The notes under the pieces were generated by a model, which did no database searches, was not told where the DNA came from, and saw only the letters and a list, made by a program, of their open reading frames with translations. Below are positions 19,316-30,500 of a stretch of DNA of 64,000 nt, piece by piece; the stretch's first letter is position 1; every line of letters starts with the position of its first letter. Both the position numbers and the translations under genes were made by a program. This stretch comes from CAVXFB01 sp963760935. Its GTDB lineage: Bacteria > Planctomycetota > Planctomycetia > Pirellulales > Thermoguttaceae. The stretch covers positions 620,001 through 684,000 of the forward strand of contig CAVXFB010000008.1 in the NCBI GenBank assembly GCA_963760935.1. Direction: 5' to 3'.

Positions 19316-19601
19316 GGGTGTGTCCTTGGACTACAATCAAATATTATGCCGCTTAGAGGTGATCGCGAGCACTGCGATGGATCGCTTCCACGTCTGGGTG
19401 TTACGACACGTCGCGGCGCTCAGCATGGCCGGTTCTCACCAATTCTCCATCATAACCGCCAAACGGGGAAGAAGCACGCAAAAAACGGTGGTCAAGCCGC
19501 TGGGGGCTGGCCGTTGGCCGAGTGAGCCAGCAGCCGCGCCGCTGGACGAAATGGCCTACGCTACCTATCATTAGGGGTTTGCTCATCCAGGGAAGCGCAC
19601 A

Positions 19602-22600
19602 ATGGATCAGAAAAAGCTGGGCGAAGACCTTTCGACGCTTGCCCAGGACATCCTCGGCCACCTGAACTTCTCCTCCGGCGCGGCGGATGCGCGGTTCTTG
19701 AAGAACCTCAACGATCTTTTCGGGCGTGTTGACGCCGCGCGGGGACCGCGCGAGCCGGCGTGGCAGGCACTGGGCCAACTGCTCAATGCCGAGTTGCAGG
19801 CGGTGCGCGGCAGCACCGATGCGTTCAAAAAAGTTGAGCAGGCACAGGCTGTCATTGGCCTCGTGTTTGACGCGGCCCTGCCGGCCTACCGCCAGTTCCA
19901 TCGCGACCTGCTCTTCCACCAGACGGAGGAGATGCTGTTCCAACCCCTGTTTATTGGACGGATGTGCGAGGCCGTGCTGCGCCAGGGCGGTCCGTGGAAT
20001 GAGACGGACCGGATTGTATCCGGCGCCGTCCATTACATGAACGACTACCTGGGCATTCGGCCGGTCGCCGTGCTGCGCACCGAGCAGAAGATTCAGCCGT
20101 ACGAGCACGAGCGCGTTCGGCCGGTGCCGCTGTGGGTTTGCGGGGCGGGGGTCGGCGAAGGTCCCTATCGCGAACTGGTCGAAACGGCGTTGGCCATTCT
20201 CGATTCGACGGATCCCTCGCTGCTGTTCGACGCCACCTTCCCGTTAGATCAACTCGATGAACTGGCGTTCGATCCGCGGGCGTACGACTTTGATCATCCG
20301 GTGAACAAACGGCCGAACTATCTCTTTGGCCAATGGGACATGAACAAGGTCGACAATTCGGGCCGCTGCCGCCGTTTTGTCCTACAGCAAGCCACGCTCG
20401 ACGCGATGCTGGACCGGCTCGCGCACCATGGGCGGCTGGCGCGCAAAGAGGTGCTCTTTGAAGAGGCGGCCGTACTGGCGGGCACGATGCTGATGGGGTC
20501 GGGCGTCAGTGGGCACCGCCCCGACGCCCACGATTCCACGGTGACGCTCTCCACGCTCGTGCAGAAGATCGCCCGCTTTCGCGACGTATTTTACGAGCAA
20601 CTTCTCCGCCGGTTGACCGGTCCGCACGCCGAGCGTCTGCGTGCCGAAGCGCTCTCGCTTCGACAGCCCTTCGGCGCCGCGCGCAACATTTCAATCACTA
20701 TTTGGCGCGACGGCGTGCCCAGCAGTTGCAGCACGTCCACGTTGCGCAATTGTTCGCGGCCATCGGCTACACGGAGGCCGCCGCACGCCAGGTCGCCGTC
20801 GTGCCGGTCGCTTCGGCCCGGATGACATGCGACATGCGATGCCATCTGGCCGCGGGGCACCTTGCCGTGGAGCGCGACCAACTCCACGAGGCGGCCGAGC
20901 AATTGCCGCAGGTCGAACGCGCGCTGCACGCGGCCATCGAATGCGGCGCCATGGTCGACCCGTGGAATATTTTGGGGTTTGGTGGGCAGTACAGTCTCTT
21001 TCCGGCCATCGAGAACACGATTCACGATCATCGCGTCGACGAATTGCTCGACATGATTGGCGATATTTTTGCGCTGTACGTGCGGATTCACAAAGCCGCG
21101 GCGGCCAGCGGCGACACGGCCCTGCAACAGAAGCTGGCCGAAGGGCTGGCCGAGTTGGCCCGCTGGTGGGACAAATTCGCCACGCCCGAGGTCGGCTCGA
21201 TCGAAGGAATATCAGGCCAAGCCACGCTGGAATCGGCCGAGCGCGTGGCCACGGCGTTGAGGGCATGGCACGAGGCCGGCGCGGCGGCCGGCGACGTGGG
21301 CTTCTGGCGGCAACACGTCGACGAGTTCCATTCCGCCAAGGCGTATACGCTGGTCATCGAAACCTTGTTGGACCACCGCGATCCGGTCGCCGCCATGGCC
21401 CTGTTGGTGCAATGGCTCAGCCAGGCCGAAGAAATTCCGCTGACGGAAGAGGACTACTCGTTCCACGACTTGGCGCTGCTGTGGATGGAAGATCTGTGGC
21501 GGGACGAGCACGCGGCCGCGTCACCTGCCGGGACGCCGCCCTCCGAAGGCGGATCGCTTCAGCAGCCGGTGGAGCAAGTTATATCGCCGTCCGACCGTTG
21601 GCCGCTGGCACGCAAGTTCCTCGATTATCTCGAAGCGAATGCCGAGGAGTATTGGCAAGTGCCGCACTTTGAAATGGCGGCCGAGGTGCTGGGCGGCGAC
21701 GTGGAAGACGAAGAACTACCCGAGGATGACGAAGAATCGGACATCTTTGAGGCGGCCTATGAGCATGTCACTTACCGCGACAGCACCGACGACGGTATCG
21801 AAGGGGATATGTTCGACACGGGCGAGAGCCCGACTGATTTTGAGATGGTCGGCGAGGCGGAGCGAATCGTCAACCGGTTGAGCTTTCTCACCACGGTTGC
21901 TCACCTGTGGAAGCTGTGCGCCACGGCGTCGCTGTCGATCGATGCGGCCGATCGCGACGACGTGCTAAGCGGCTGGCTCAGTCAGGCCGAGCGCAACCAC
22001 CAGAAGCTATCGGAGCTATTAGAATCCGTGCACCGATATCGCGTTCTGCCGCCGCGCGGCACGCAGGAATCGCTGATCGAATATGACCGACGCCGGAGCA
22101 TCAAAGAGACGTTGCTGGAAGAGATCATCGAAGCGTGCGTGGAAACGGCCGACGCCGCCGCAATGGTCCGGGCATCGATGCGGCGACGGTCAGAACCGGG
22201 CGAGACGGGTTGGCAACTGCCGGCCGGCGACGTGTTGTCGGCCGTGCTGCGCGGCGACGTCGCCGAGGTCCGCCGGACGCTGCCCGCGCTGCTGAGCATT
22301 CTGGAGAAGCAGCCGTTGTTGTATGTTGCCCTGGCGCGCGGCGGCAATCCGCAGCGAATTGTCGCTTCGCGCGGGCTTCAGTATGTGCTGCGACGCCTGC
22401 TCGATTACCTACCGCGGCTGGGGCTGTTGGTTGAAACGTACCGACTGTTGGAGACGGCCCAGACCATGGAGGCCGCGCATCCGGTTGGCCCTGGGGCCAT
22501 CACCGAGTTTGATCGGGTGTTTGAAATCGCCTGCCAAAGCATCACCCGCTGTCTCGCGGTGGCGTCGTCGAGTTGGAACAAGGCCGGCTCGGCATCGCGA

Positions 22601-23626
22601 CGCAGTGATAAGAAACTCGTCGACTGCCTGGAACAGGTCGTCGAGGTGCTGTTGCGGTGCTGGTTGACGCACAGCCACGGCGTGCGACTTTCGGTCCTCG
22701 AAAGCGTCAGCGACGCCCAGCAGTGGCGACATTTTCGCCAGTTTATCGAGCGCTATGGCGGCGATCTCTTCACCCAACGTTTCATGAGCATGGGCAACCT
22801 TCGCGGCATCCTGCACCAAGGTGTGCGCGAGTACCTGGAGGATCTGGTGGAGAATCCTGATGCCGACGAGGATTATCGCCTTCTGAACGAACTCGGAAGC
22901 GTGATTCCGATCGATGAGGCGTCGCACTGGCTGGGAGTTGCCATCGAGGCCGTCGCCCAGAACTACGGTCAATACGTCGATTACAACAGCATCACGACCC
23001 AGTCGGATCGCGGCAACATGCTCTACACGCTGATGGACTTCCTTCGGCTGAGGGCCCACTACGATCGGCTGGCGTGGAACTTGCGACCGGTGATCCTGGC
23101 CCATCACGTTCTCGTAAATCATGGGCGCGAGGGGGCGGCCGAGATCTGGCGTAGCGCCGTTGCCGAGCGAACCTCGCCGATTGCCGAAGACCATCTGAAG
23201 CGATTCAATCGGCTGTGCAAGAAGTACGGCATGCGGTTGCCCAGCATTGCCGAACACCTGGGCGAGCGGTTCATTCGTCCCTTGGAGGTCGACCAGCTTT
23301 GCGCCTTGCTGCGTCCGGCCGTCGACGAAATCCGCAACGGTAAGTTGGCCGGGTCGTGTAAAGAACTCGAGGCGCACATCGCCCGCTTTACGGAAGATAC
23401 GCCGGGCGCCGGCTTCGAGTTGCCCAGTTGGCTGGAAGCGTTGGAGCGGGAGATGGAACGCGTCCAGTGGCAAGCCGACGAGGGAGACGATGTCCTCGAT
23501 CCGCTTTTTCAGTTGCCCGAGGTCCACCTCACGAAAGACGAGGTTCAAGATCAGCTTGGCCAAATGATCGACGAGGGGCCGCTTTGGACGTTCGATGACG
23601 AAGACGAGATTGGCGCGGAGGACTAG
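19602..23626 (+). CDS. 1341-residue cytoplasmic protein of unknown function, one base missing
   Basis: No family is recognised. The start ATG 19602 has AGGGAAG upstream. No signal peptide or membrane helix is seen. The sequence is mostly alpha-helical with short repeats of hydrophobic spacing, an acidic stretch near residues 700-745 (EDEELPEDDEESD, GDMFDTGES) and a strongly acidic end (DDEDEIGAED). The frame breaks at about 20685-20688, where one base is missing in AACATTT; the next frame continues as HFNHYLARRRAQQLQHVHV and runs to 23626. Both halves have coding character throughout. It ends 26 bases from the convergent larB. A large scaffold-like role is possible but unsupported. Confidence 0.72.
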
Positions 23627-23652
23627 GCCGGGCCGGATTATAGTGACCGAAA

Positions 23653-24444
23653 TTACAGGGCCTTGCCTGCTCGCCCGCGTGCGACGTTTTTCGCGATGAG
23701 CCCCGCGACGTATCCGCCTTTGAAGCCGGCATCGATGTTCACGACCGTCACGTTCGAAGCACAACTATTGAGCATGCCGAGCAAGGCGGCGATGCCGCCG
23801 AAGCTGGCCCCGTAGCCAATGCTGGTCGGCACGGCGATGACGGGACAGGCGACGTATCCGCCCACGACGCTCGGGAGCGCGCCTTCCATGCCGGCCACCA
23901 CGACAATGGCGTCGGCCTGTTCGAGCAGCGGCAGGTTGGCCGTGAGGCGGTGTGGCCCCGCCACGCCCACGTCTTGAAGGAGCGTTACGTCGGCGCCCGT
24001 CCACAGGGCCGTCTCGCGAGCCTCTTCGGCCACGGGTAAGTCGCTTGTGCCGGCCGTAATGACCGCAACCTTGCCCGTTGCTTTGCTCGCGTCGTGGACA
24101 ACATCCCGATTACCCGAAATGCGAAACGTCCGTCCGATGGCGTTGAATTGCCCAGTGGGAAACTTGGCGAGCAATTCTGATGCCTGCTCGGGGGCCATGC
24201 GCGTCGCCAGCACCGACGCCCCGTGTCGCAGGAGGGCCTCGAAAATCTTCTCCATCGCGGCGACGGTTTTCCCTTGGGCAAACACCACTTCGGGAAATCC
24301 GCAGCGCCGATCGCGATCGAGATCGACTTGGGCATCGCCCACATCGGCCACCGCCGGCATGCTCGCAAGACAAACGAACTGCTCCAATGAGAGTTCGCCG
24401 GCGAGCAGTTGAGCGGCAAGTTGCTTCAGTTGGTGCGGGGGCAT
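23653..24444 (-). CDS. larB: Nickel pincer cofactor biosynthesis protein LarB
   Basis: LarB carboxylates and hydrolyses nicotinic acid adenine dinucleotide as the first step to the nickel-pincer cofactor of lactate racemase and related enzymes. The 263-residue protein has the family hallmarks: a PurE-like fold with VITAGTSDLPVAEEA, DVGVAGPHRL, VVVAGMEGALPSVVGG, PVIAVPTSIGYGASFGG and LLGMLNSCASNVTVVNIDAGFKGG. No larC or larE is in the window, so the pathway must be completed elsewhere or LarB acts alone. A 45-residue ORF ends 14 bases upstream. Confidence 0.92.
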   Translation of the reverse strand: MPPHQLKQLAAQLLAGELSLEQFVCLASMPAVADVGDAQVDLDRDRRCGFPEVVFAQGKTVAAMEKIFEALLRHGASVLATRMAPEQASELLAKFPTGQFNAIGRTFRISGNRDVVHDASKATGKVAVITAGTSDLPVAEEARETALWTGADVTLLQDVGVAGPHRLTANLPLLEQADAIVVVAGMEGALPSVVGGYVACPVIAVPTSIGYGASFGGIAALLGMLNSCASNVTVVNIDAGFKGGYVAGLIAKNVARGRAGKAL

Positions 24445-24458
24445 GCTGGTAGAGCAGG

Positions 24459-24596
24459 TCAGTCAGTTGGGCATGGAAGGACCACGGGCCAAGCAGGATC
24501 AAACGTCTCTTCGGGCACGTTCTGGCCATGCGCTTTCGCGGTCTCGATCCGGCCAGCGATCCACTCGTTCCTCAATTCAAGAGTCGCCGGTGACAT
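24459..24596 (-). CDS. 45-residue ORF upstream of larB
   Basis: ATG at 24596 follows AAGGGGA at good spacing. The product begins MSPATLELRNEWIAGRIETA and ends with a Pro-rich segment around FDPAWPVVLPCP. It stops 14 bases before the larB start, so the two would be co-translated from one mRNA. Composition looks protein-like (amphipathic helix followed by a Trp/Pro segment). No family is recognised. Confidence 0.5.
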   Translation of the reverse strand: MSPATLELRNEWIAGRIETAKAHGQNVPEETFDPAWPVVLPCPTD

Positions 24597-24745
24597 TCGC
24601 GCATCCCCTTAGTATCGTCACGTCATCTTATCCCGCCTGAGGCATGGCGTCAATTTAGCGCGAGAGGCGTTGTGGGATTCCATCTTGCCAGCAGTACTCG
24701 GACATATCAGAATGGAAATGCAGTCCCTCAGGAGCCCTTTATCTG

Positions 24746-27078
24746 ATGGCCCGAAAACGCAAGCGTCACGTTCCGTCGGACGCCGGCAATCTGCCTTCCG
24801 CCGCTGACCGCCAACACGACGTGGCGCGGGAAGAGAATTCCAAGTCTATCGGAGAGCCCGGCATGGGGACCCGCTGGCAAACGTGGGCCATCTGCGGTTT
24901 TCTCTTGTGTGCCGTGTTTCTGGTCTTTGGCCAAACCGTCCGACATGAGTTCATCGACTTCGATGATGACCTCTATGTCTATCAAAATACGCATGTCACC
25001 CAAGGTCTGACGGCCCAAGGGATCGGCTGGGCTTTCACAGCGCGGGTGGCAAACAACTGGCATCCATTGACATGGCTCTCCCACATGCTCGATTGCCAAC
25101 TCTATGGGCTGAATGCTGGTGGACATCACCTGACTAATGTTCTCCTGCATGCCACCAACGCAATCTTGCTGTTCTTGCTTCTCGGGCGGATGACAGGCGC
25201 GCTGTGGCGCAGCGCCTTCGTCGCCGCCGTATTCGCCATCCATCCATTACGAGTGGAATCAGTCGCCTGGGTGGCAGAGCGGAAGGATGTGCTGAGCGGG
25301 CTGTTTTTCATGGTGACGCTTTGGGCGTACGTCGGATATGTTCGCCATACGTTCTCTCTCCGCCGCTACCTGACCGTAGCGTTGCTATTTGCGTTGGGCC
25401 TGATGTGCAAACCGATGCTGGTGACGTTGCCGTGTGTGCTCCTGCTGTTGGACTACTGGCCGCTGGGGAGGCTGGCTGCAAAAGGAGCTAACGGCGCGGG
25501 GTTAGCGAACGACATGCAATCGCCGCGTCCCGCATCTCCGTTGCGTCTCATTGTGGAAAAGATTCCACTTTTTGCATTGGCGGTCGCCTCTTGCGTGGTA
25601 ACACCCCTTGCCCAGGGTATCGCGGTTGCCACGACTGAGCAACTGTCGCTCTCTTCTCGCGTCGCCAATGCGTTGGTGTCTTACGTCGTATACATCGGCC
25701 AGGTTTTCTATCCGTTGGGGCTGGTGCCGTTCTATCCGCATCCGAAGGACGGACTGCCAATAGGGAGTGTCGCCGGCGCGGCATTGGTGTTGAGTGCCAT
25801 TACCATTGCGGTCGTGGTGCTCCGTCGGCGCTGTCCATACCTGTTTGTGGGTTGGTTCTGGTACGTGGGCATGCTCGTGCCGGTGATCGGGCTTGTGCAG
25901 GTGGGCATGCTTGCGATGGCCGATCGCTACACATACCTGCCCCAGATTGGATTGTACGTGGCGCTGACGTGGGCGCTGGCGGAGTTGGCCCCCGTCTGGC
26001 GTTATCGTCGTTGGGCATACGGCATCGGTGCATCGCTCGTGTTGCTGGGCTTTATGGGGGCCACCTTCCGCCAAACATCTTTTTGCGCGATAGCGAAGCA
26101 CTTTGGAGCCATACCCTGGCATGTATTCCACAAAGTAGTTTCGCGCACAACAACCTGGGAAATCGTTTGGCCGATCGGGGGCAGTACGACGAAGCGATAT
26201 CACATTACCGCGAGGCGATCAGTATTGAGCCCAACTTTCCGGAGGTCCACATTAATCTCGGCGATGCCTTGGTTGCTCGAGGCCAACTCGACGAGGCGAT
26301 CGCTTCGTATCGACGAGCGTTGGAGATTCGACCAGACGCGAAGATACATTGCAAACTCGGATTAGCCTTTGCCAAATTGGGCCGGCTGGATGACGCAGCG
26401 AAGAGTTATCGGGAAGCGATACGACTCAAGCCCGATTACACGGATGCCCACAACAACCTGGGCAACGTCATGCAAGCACTAGGTCGCCTCGATGAGGCGA
26501 TGGCGGAGTATCGAATGGCGATTGCAGCTGATCCGAACTGCGCCGGGGCACACAACAACCTGGGCATCGTGTTGGCCGCCCGCGGCCGACTTGACGAAGC
26601 AAAGGAAGAGTATCGAAAGGCGCTGGAGATACAGCCCGACTTCTTCCTTGCCTACCGCAATCTGGGCAACGTGTTGTTTGCGCAAGGGCGACTGGACGAG
26701 GCGATGAGACAGTACCGAAAAGTGTTGGAAATCAAGCCGGACTACGTGGAGGTTCTGAACAATCTGGCGTGGTTGCTGGCGACGCATCCGAAGGCTTCGC
26801 AGCGCGACGGCGTCAAAGCGATCGCGCTTGCCGAGCGAGCGAACCGGCTTTGCGGCGGCCAGCAGCCGGGCGCGCTGGACACGCTCGCGGCCGCCTATGC
26901 CGAAGCGGGACGTTTTTCGGACGCTCTGGCGACGGCCCGCAAGGCTCTCGAACTGGCCAAGCGACAGGACAGCCGGCCGATGGCTGACTCGTTACGGGCG
27001 CGGATCGCCCTCTACGAGGCCGGGAAGCCGTATCATCAAACGTTGCCAGCTAAAGCAGGCACCGAGGCAGTGCCGTGA
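24746..27078 (+). CDS. TMTC/PMT-like membrane protein with C-terminal TPR repeats, one base missing
   Basis: After repair the product has 777 residues. A basic start is followed by about ten membrane helices. The first external loop begins with an acidic cluster (FIDFDDDLYVYQN) and NNWHPLTWLSHMLD, the pattern of GT-C type glycosyltransferases related to TMTC proteins; HPLRVESVAWVAERKDVLS is also typical. The soluble C-terminal part carries about seven to eight TPR repeats (for example AHNNLGNVMQALGRLDEAMAEYRMAI). The frame breaks in a run of T at 26080-26084: one more T gives RQTSFLRDSEALWSHTLAC and joins both parts. Family members in eukaryotes O-mannosylate cadherins; a bacterial acceptor is unknown. 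Confidence 0.8.
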
Positions 27079-27317
27079 GACGGCAAGCTGCTCCAGCAAA
27101 ACCTCTTGTGGCTTCGCCACCCCGATAGCAAGCGATCGTGCCACCCGCGGCGGCCCACAACGAGCCGTTATGAACATGGGCCAGCCGTCGTACCTACGCC
27201 TCGCCATGAATCATCCTATCCCGCGTTTGGGGTAGCGGTAATCTTTCGCCAGTGGCCTTGCCAGCCGGCCCCCCGTCGGGTCCAATTTGGGTTTCCCTTC
27301 AGGTGCGGAGCGTTTCG

Positions 27318-28406
27318 ATGGATTTTCAGGCCCGACGAGATCGATTGCGCAAGGCGATGAAGAAGTCGGGCGTTGACGCCCTGTTGGTGACCGATTTCAC
27401 GAACGTCACCTATCTGACCGGCTTCACCGGCGACGATAGCTACCTGCTAGTCCGTCGCGACGGCGAGACCGTGCTGAGCGATCCGCGGTATACGGTGCAG
27501 CTTGGCGAGGAGAGTCCCGGCGTCGACCTGCAAATCCGACCGCCGGGCACTACGATGCTTCAGGCGGTGGCGAAAGTCGTGCGCGCGGCGCGAATCGGCC
27601 GGTTGGGCGTCGAAGGCGACTCGATGACCATCGGGCTGCACGACCGCATTGCCGAAAAACTGCCCAAGGTCGCGATCATGCCCACGGCCGGTGTGGTCGA
27701 GACGTTGCGGCAGATCAAGGACAAGTACGAGGTGGCCCGGCTTCGCGAGGCTGTGCGTCAGGCCGAGGAGGGCTTCGCCGCGCTGCGGTCTGCCATGCGG
27801 CCCGAGATGACCGAGAAAGAGGCGGCCGACGAACTGGAGCACCGGTGCCGGTTGTCTGGGGCCAAGGAGGCGGCCTTCCCCAGCATTGTTGCGGTCGGCC
27901 CTCGGGCAGCCTTGCCCCATGCCATGCCCAAGAGCAACCGCATGGGCGAGGCGGATTTCGTGTTGGTTGACTGGGGTGCGAATGAGGGGCTGTACCATAG
28001 CGACTTGACGCGGATGGTGGTGACAGGTAAAATCTCGCCCAAATTCGAGCGGATTTATCGGGTGGTTTTGGAAGCGCAAACCCGAGCCATTGCCGCCATT
28101 CGGCCTGGCGTCGCGGCACACGACGTGGACCACGTCGCCCGGGCCGTGATCACCGATGCCGGTTACGGCAGCCGTTTTCGCCACGGAACAGGACACGGAT
28201 TGGGCCTACAGGTCCACGAGGCCCCGCGGTTGGCCGTCAAGAACCAAACCGTGCTACTGCCGGGAATGGTCGTGACCGTCGAGCCGGGCATTTACTTGCC
28301 GGAGTGGGGTGGCATCCGCATTGAGGACGACGTGCTGGTCACCCGCGCCGGTCGCGAAGTTCTGACGCATGTGCCGAAGCGGCTGGAAGAGGCGGAGTTG
28401 GCGTAG
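27318..28406 (+). CDS. M24 family aminopeptidase (Xaa-Pro dipeptidase type)
   Basis: Cytoplasmic metallopeptidase cleaving peptides at proline, 362 residues. A creatinase N-terminal domain (residues 1-130; VTDFTNVTYLTGFTGDDSYLLV) precedes the pita-bread domain. Metal ligands are visible: Asp in LVDWGANEG, Asp in YHSDLTRMV, His in RHGTGHGLGL, Glu in TVEPGIYLP and Glu in RIEDDVLV. ATG 27318 has GGAG about eight bases upstream. The gene lies just ahead of accB-accC, an arrangement common in bacteria; a hairpin repeat separates them, so joint transcription is uncertain. Confidence 0.9.
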   Translation: MDFQARRDRLRKAMKKSGVDALLVTDFTNVTYLTGFTGDDSYLLVRRDGETVLSDPRYTVQLGEESPGVDLQIRPPGTTMLQAVAKVVRAARIGRLGVEGDSMTIGLHDRIAEKLPKVAIMPTAGVVETLRQIKDKYEVARLREAVRQAEEGFAALRSAMRPEMTEKEAADELEHRCRLSGAKEAAFPSIVAVGPRAALPHAMPKSNRMGEADFVLVDWGANEGLYHSDLTRMVVTGKISPKFERIYRVVLEAQTRAIAAIRPGVAAHDVDHVARAVITDAGYGSRFRHGTGHGLGLQVHEAPRLAVKNQTVLLPGMVVTVEPGIYLPEWGGIRIEDDVLVTRAGREVLTHVPKRLEEAELA

Positions 28407-28411
28407 GAAGT

Positions 28412-28500
28412 AGTGGTTAGTGGCTAGTCAGATGTTTGTGGCGAGGTGATGAGTGGCTGGTGTCGTCTTCATCTGTCTCGCTGACCACTTGCCACTAGCC
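28412..28500. repeat. Intergenic inverted repeat of the TAGTGGCTAGT family
   Basis: Left arm AGTGGTTAGTGGCTAGTCAG (28412-28431) pairs imperfectly with CTGACCACTTGCCACTAGCC (28481-28500). A related element lies at 45022-45218. It fills most of the 119-base gap before accB. Confidence 0.55.
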
Positions 28501-28525
28501 CCGTGCAATTTATTGTGAGGAACTT

Positions 28526-29023
28526 ATGAACGGATCTGCTGCTGCCTCGCAGGACATTTTCGACGTTCGCAAAATTCGTCGCCTGATCGAACTGATGAAG
28601 GAGCACGATCTCACAGAGATCGACCTTCAGCAGGGTGAAGTGCGAATCCAACTTCGTCGCGCCGGCAGCGGCATGCCGCCGATTGTCTCCGCGCCGGCGG
28701 TTGTTCAGCAAATCCCGGTGGCCGGTCCGCCAGCGCCAGAATCGGTTGCCCCGGCTGCCGTCGAGCCGAAGGGTGGAGCCACATCGGTGATCAAGAGCCC
28801 GATGGTGGGCACTTTCTACATGGCCCCGGATCCCGATTCGCCCCCCTACGTCAAGGTTGGCGACCACGTTGGGCCGGAGACGACCGTCTGCATTGTCGAG
28901 GCCATGAAGGTGTTCAATCAGATCCCGGCCGAGTTGAGCGGCCGCATCGTCGCCGTGCTGGTCGAGAACGGCGCGCCGGTGGAGTTTGGCCAGCCCTTGT
29001 TCAAGGTCGATCCGCGGGAGTAG
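28526..29023 (+). CDS. accB: Acetyl-CoA carboxylase biotin carboxyl carrier protein
   Basis: Carries biotin between the carboxylase and transferase of acetyl-CoA carboxylase, the first step of fatty-acid synthesis. The 165-residue protein has a helical N-terminal part, an Ala/Pro-rich linker (about residues 50-82) and a C-terminal biotinyl domain from about 88. The biotin lysine is Lys128 in EAMKV. The 'thumb' segment ([16 protein letters not shown]) marks it as acetyl-CoA carboxylase type. GAGGA stands before ATG 28526. Four bases separate it from accC. Confidence 0.95.
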   Translation: MNGSAAASQDIFDVRKIRRLIELMKEHDLTEIDLQQGEVRIQLRRAGSGMPPIVSAPAVVQQIPVAGPPAPESVAPAAVEPKGGATSVIKSPMVGTFYMAPDPDSPPYVKVGDHVGPETTVCIVEAMKVFNQIPAELSGRIVAVLVENGAPVEFGQPLFKVDPRE

Positions 29024-29026
29024 CCG

Positions 29027-30370
29027 GTGTTCAAACGCATATTAGTCGCCAATCGTGGTGAAATCGCCCTGCGCATTTTCCGCGCCTGCCGCGAATTGGG
29101 CATCGAGACGGTAGCCCTGTTCAGCGAGGCCGACCGCGGCGCCGCGTACCTCGATTTGGCCGACGAAAAATACTGCGTCGGGCCGCCGAAGGCCGCCGAC
29201 AGCTACCTGAAGATCGATCGGGTCATCAGCGCCGCCGAGATCGGCAACGTGCAGGCAATTCATCCGGGCTACGGGTTCCTTGCCGAGAACGCGCATTTCG
29301 CCGAGATATGCCGCAGTTGCGAGATCGAGTTCATCGGCCCGACGCACGAAGCGATGGCGTTGGTGGGCGATAAGAACGCCGCCCGGCGACTGGCCCACGA
29401 AGTCAATGTGCCGACGGTGCCCGGCAGCGAGGGGTTGGTCGAAGGCGAGGCGCAGGCCGTTTCGCTGGCCCATCAACTCGGCTTTCCCGTGCTCATCAAG
29501 GCATCGGCCGGCGGCGGCGGACGCGGCATGCGCGTGGCCCTGAACGACCTGGCGCTGAAGGCCGCGATCCAACAGGCCCAGGCCGAAGCCGAGGCCGCCT
29601 TCGGTTGCGGCGATATCTATCTGGAAAAATACATCGAGCATCCGCGGCACGTCGAAGTGCAGGTGTTGGCCGACAATTACGGCAACGTCGTCCACCTCTG
29701 GGAGCGCGACTGCACGATGCAGCGGCGGCATCAAAAGTTGATCGAGGAGAGCCCGGCGCCGCAACTCGACCGCGAAACGCGCACGGCGATGTGTGACGCC
29801 GCCGTTCGACTGGTCAAAGCGGCCAAGTACACGAACGCCGGCACGGTCGAGTTTATCGTCGATCGCTCGGGCAATTACTACTTCATCGAGATGAATGCCC
29901 GCATCCAGGTCGAGCATCCGGTGACGGAGATGATCACGGGCATCGACCTGATCAAGGCGCAGATTCTGGTGGCCGCCGGCGACAAGCTGCCGTTCTCCCA
30001 GGAGGAGATTGTTCAGCGCGGCGCGTCGATCGAGTGCCGCATCAATGCCGAAGACCCGGACAAACGATTCCGACCCACACCGGGAACGATCACGCGTTTT
30101 CGCGTCCCGGGCGGGTTCGGCGTGCGATTCGACTCGCACGTCCACGAGGGCTACGTCGTTTCGCCCTACTACGATTCGATGATCGGCAAGCTGATCGTCC
30201 ACCAGCCGACACGCGCCGAAGCCATTTCGTGCATGAAGCGGGCATTGAGCGAACTGCACATCGAAGGGGTGAAAACGACGATCCCTCTGCACCTTAAGAT
30301 CCTCGATCACGCCGCCTTCAACGAGTCGCGCGTCGACACGACGTTCATCGAGCGCACGTGGCTGAGTTGA
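29027..30370 (+). CDS. accC: Acetyl-CoA carboxylase biotin carboxylase subunit
   Basis: ATP-dependent carboxylation of the biotin on AccB. The 447-residue protein starts with GTG at 29027, three bases after the accB stop, reading [20 protein letters not shown]. Conserved features include [10 protein letters not shown], the ATP-grasp loop [47 protein letters not shown] and RPTPGTI. Length and order are those of the family. The tight spacing shows translational coupling with accB. The carboxyltransferase genes are not in the window. Confidence 0.96.
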   Translation: MFKRILVANRGEIALRIFRACRELGIETVALFSEADRGAAYLDLADEKYCVGPPKAADSYLKIDRVISAAEIGNVQAIHPGYGFLAENAHFAEICRSCEIEFIGPTHEAMALVGDKNAARRLAHEVNVPTVPGSEGLVEGEAQAVSLAHQLGFPVLIKASAGGGGRGMRVALNDLALKAAIQQAQAEAEAAFGCGDIYLEKYIEHPRHVEVQVLADNYGNVVHLWERDCTMQRRHQKLIEESPAPQLDRETRTAMCDAAVRLVKAAKYTNAGTVEFIVDRSGNYYFIEMNARIQVEHPVTEMITGIDLIKAQILVAAGDKLPFSQEEIVQRGASIECRINAEDPDKRFRPTPGTITRFRVPGGFGVRFDSHVHEGYVVSPYYDSMIGKLIVHQPTRAEAISCMKRALSELHIEGVKTTIPLHLKILDHAAFNESRVDTTFIERTWLS

Positions 30371-30500
30371 AGATGTTGATGTTAGTTGTCAGCTATCAGC
30401 GATCCGTCTTAAATCGTCAGCGGCTTCGGCCCTCGACGCGGGACCTGAAAGTTGAGGCCTAAGAACCGAAAAGTCGCAAACCACCGAAACCTAAACGATC

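Noticed and set aside
19316..19601. Possible short minus-strand ORF upstream of the beta-propeller gene (MLSAATCRNTQTWKRS)
   Set aside because: No ribosome site and no protein-like pattern; left out.
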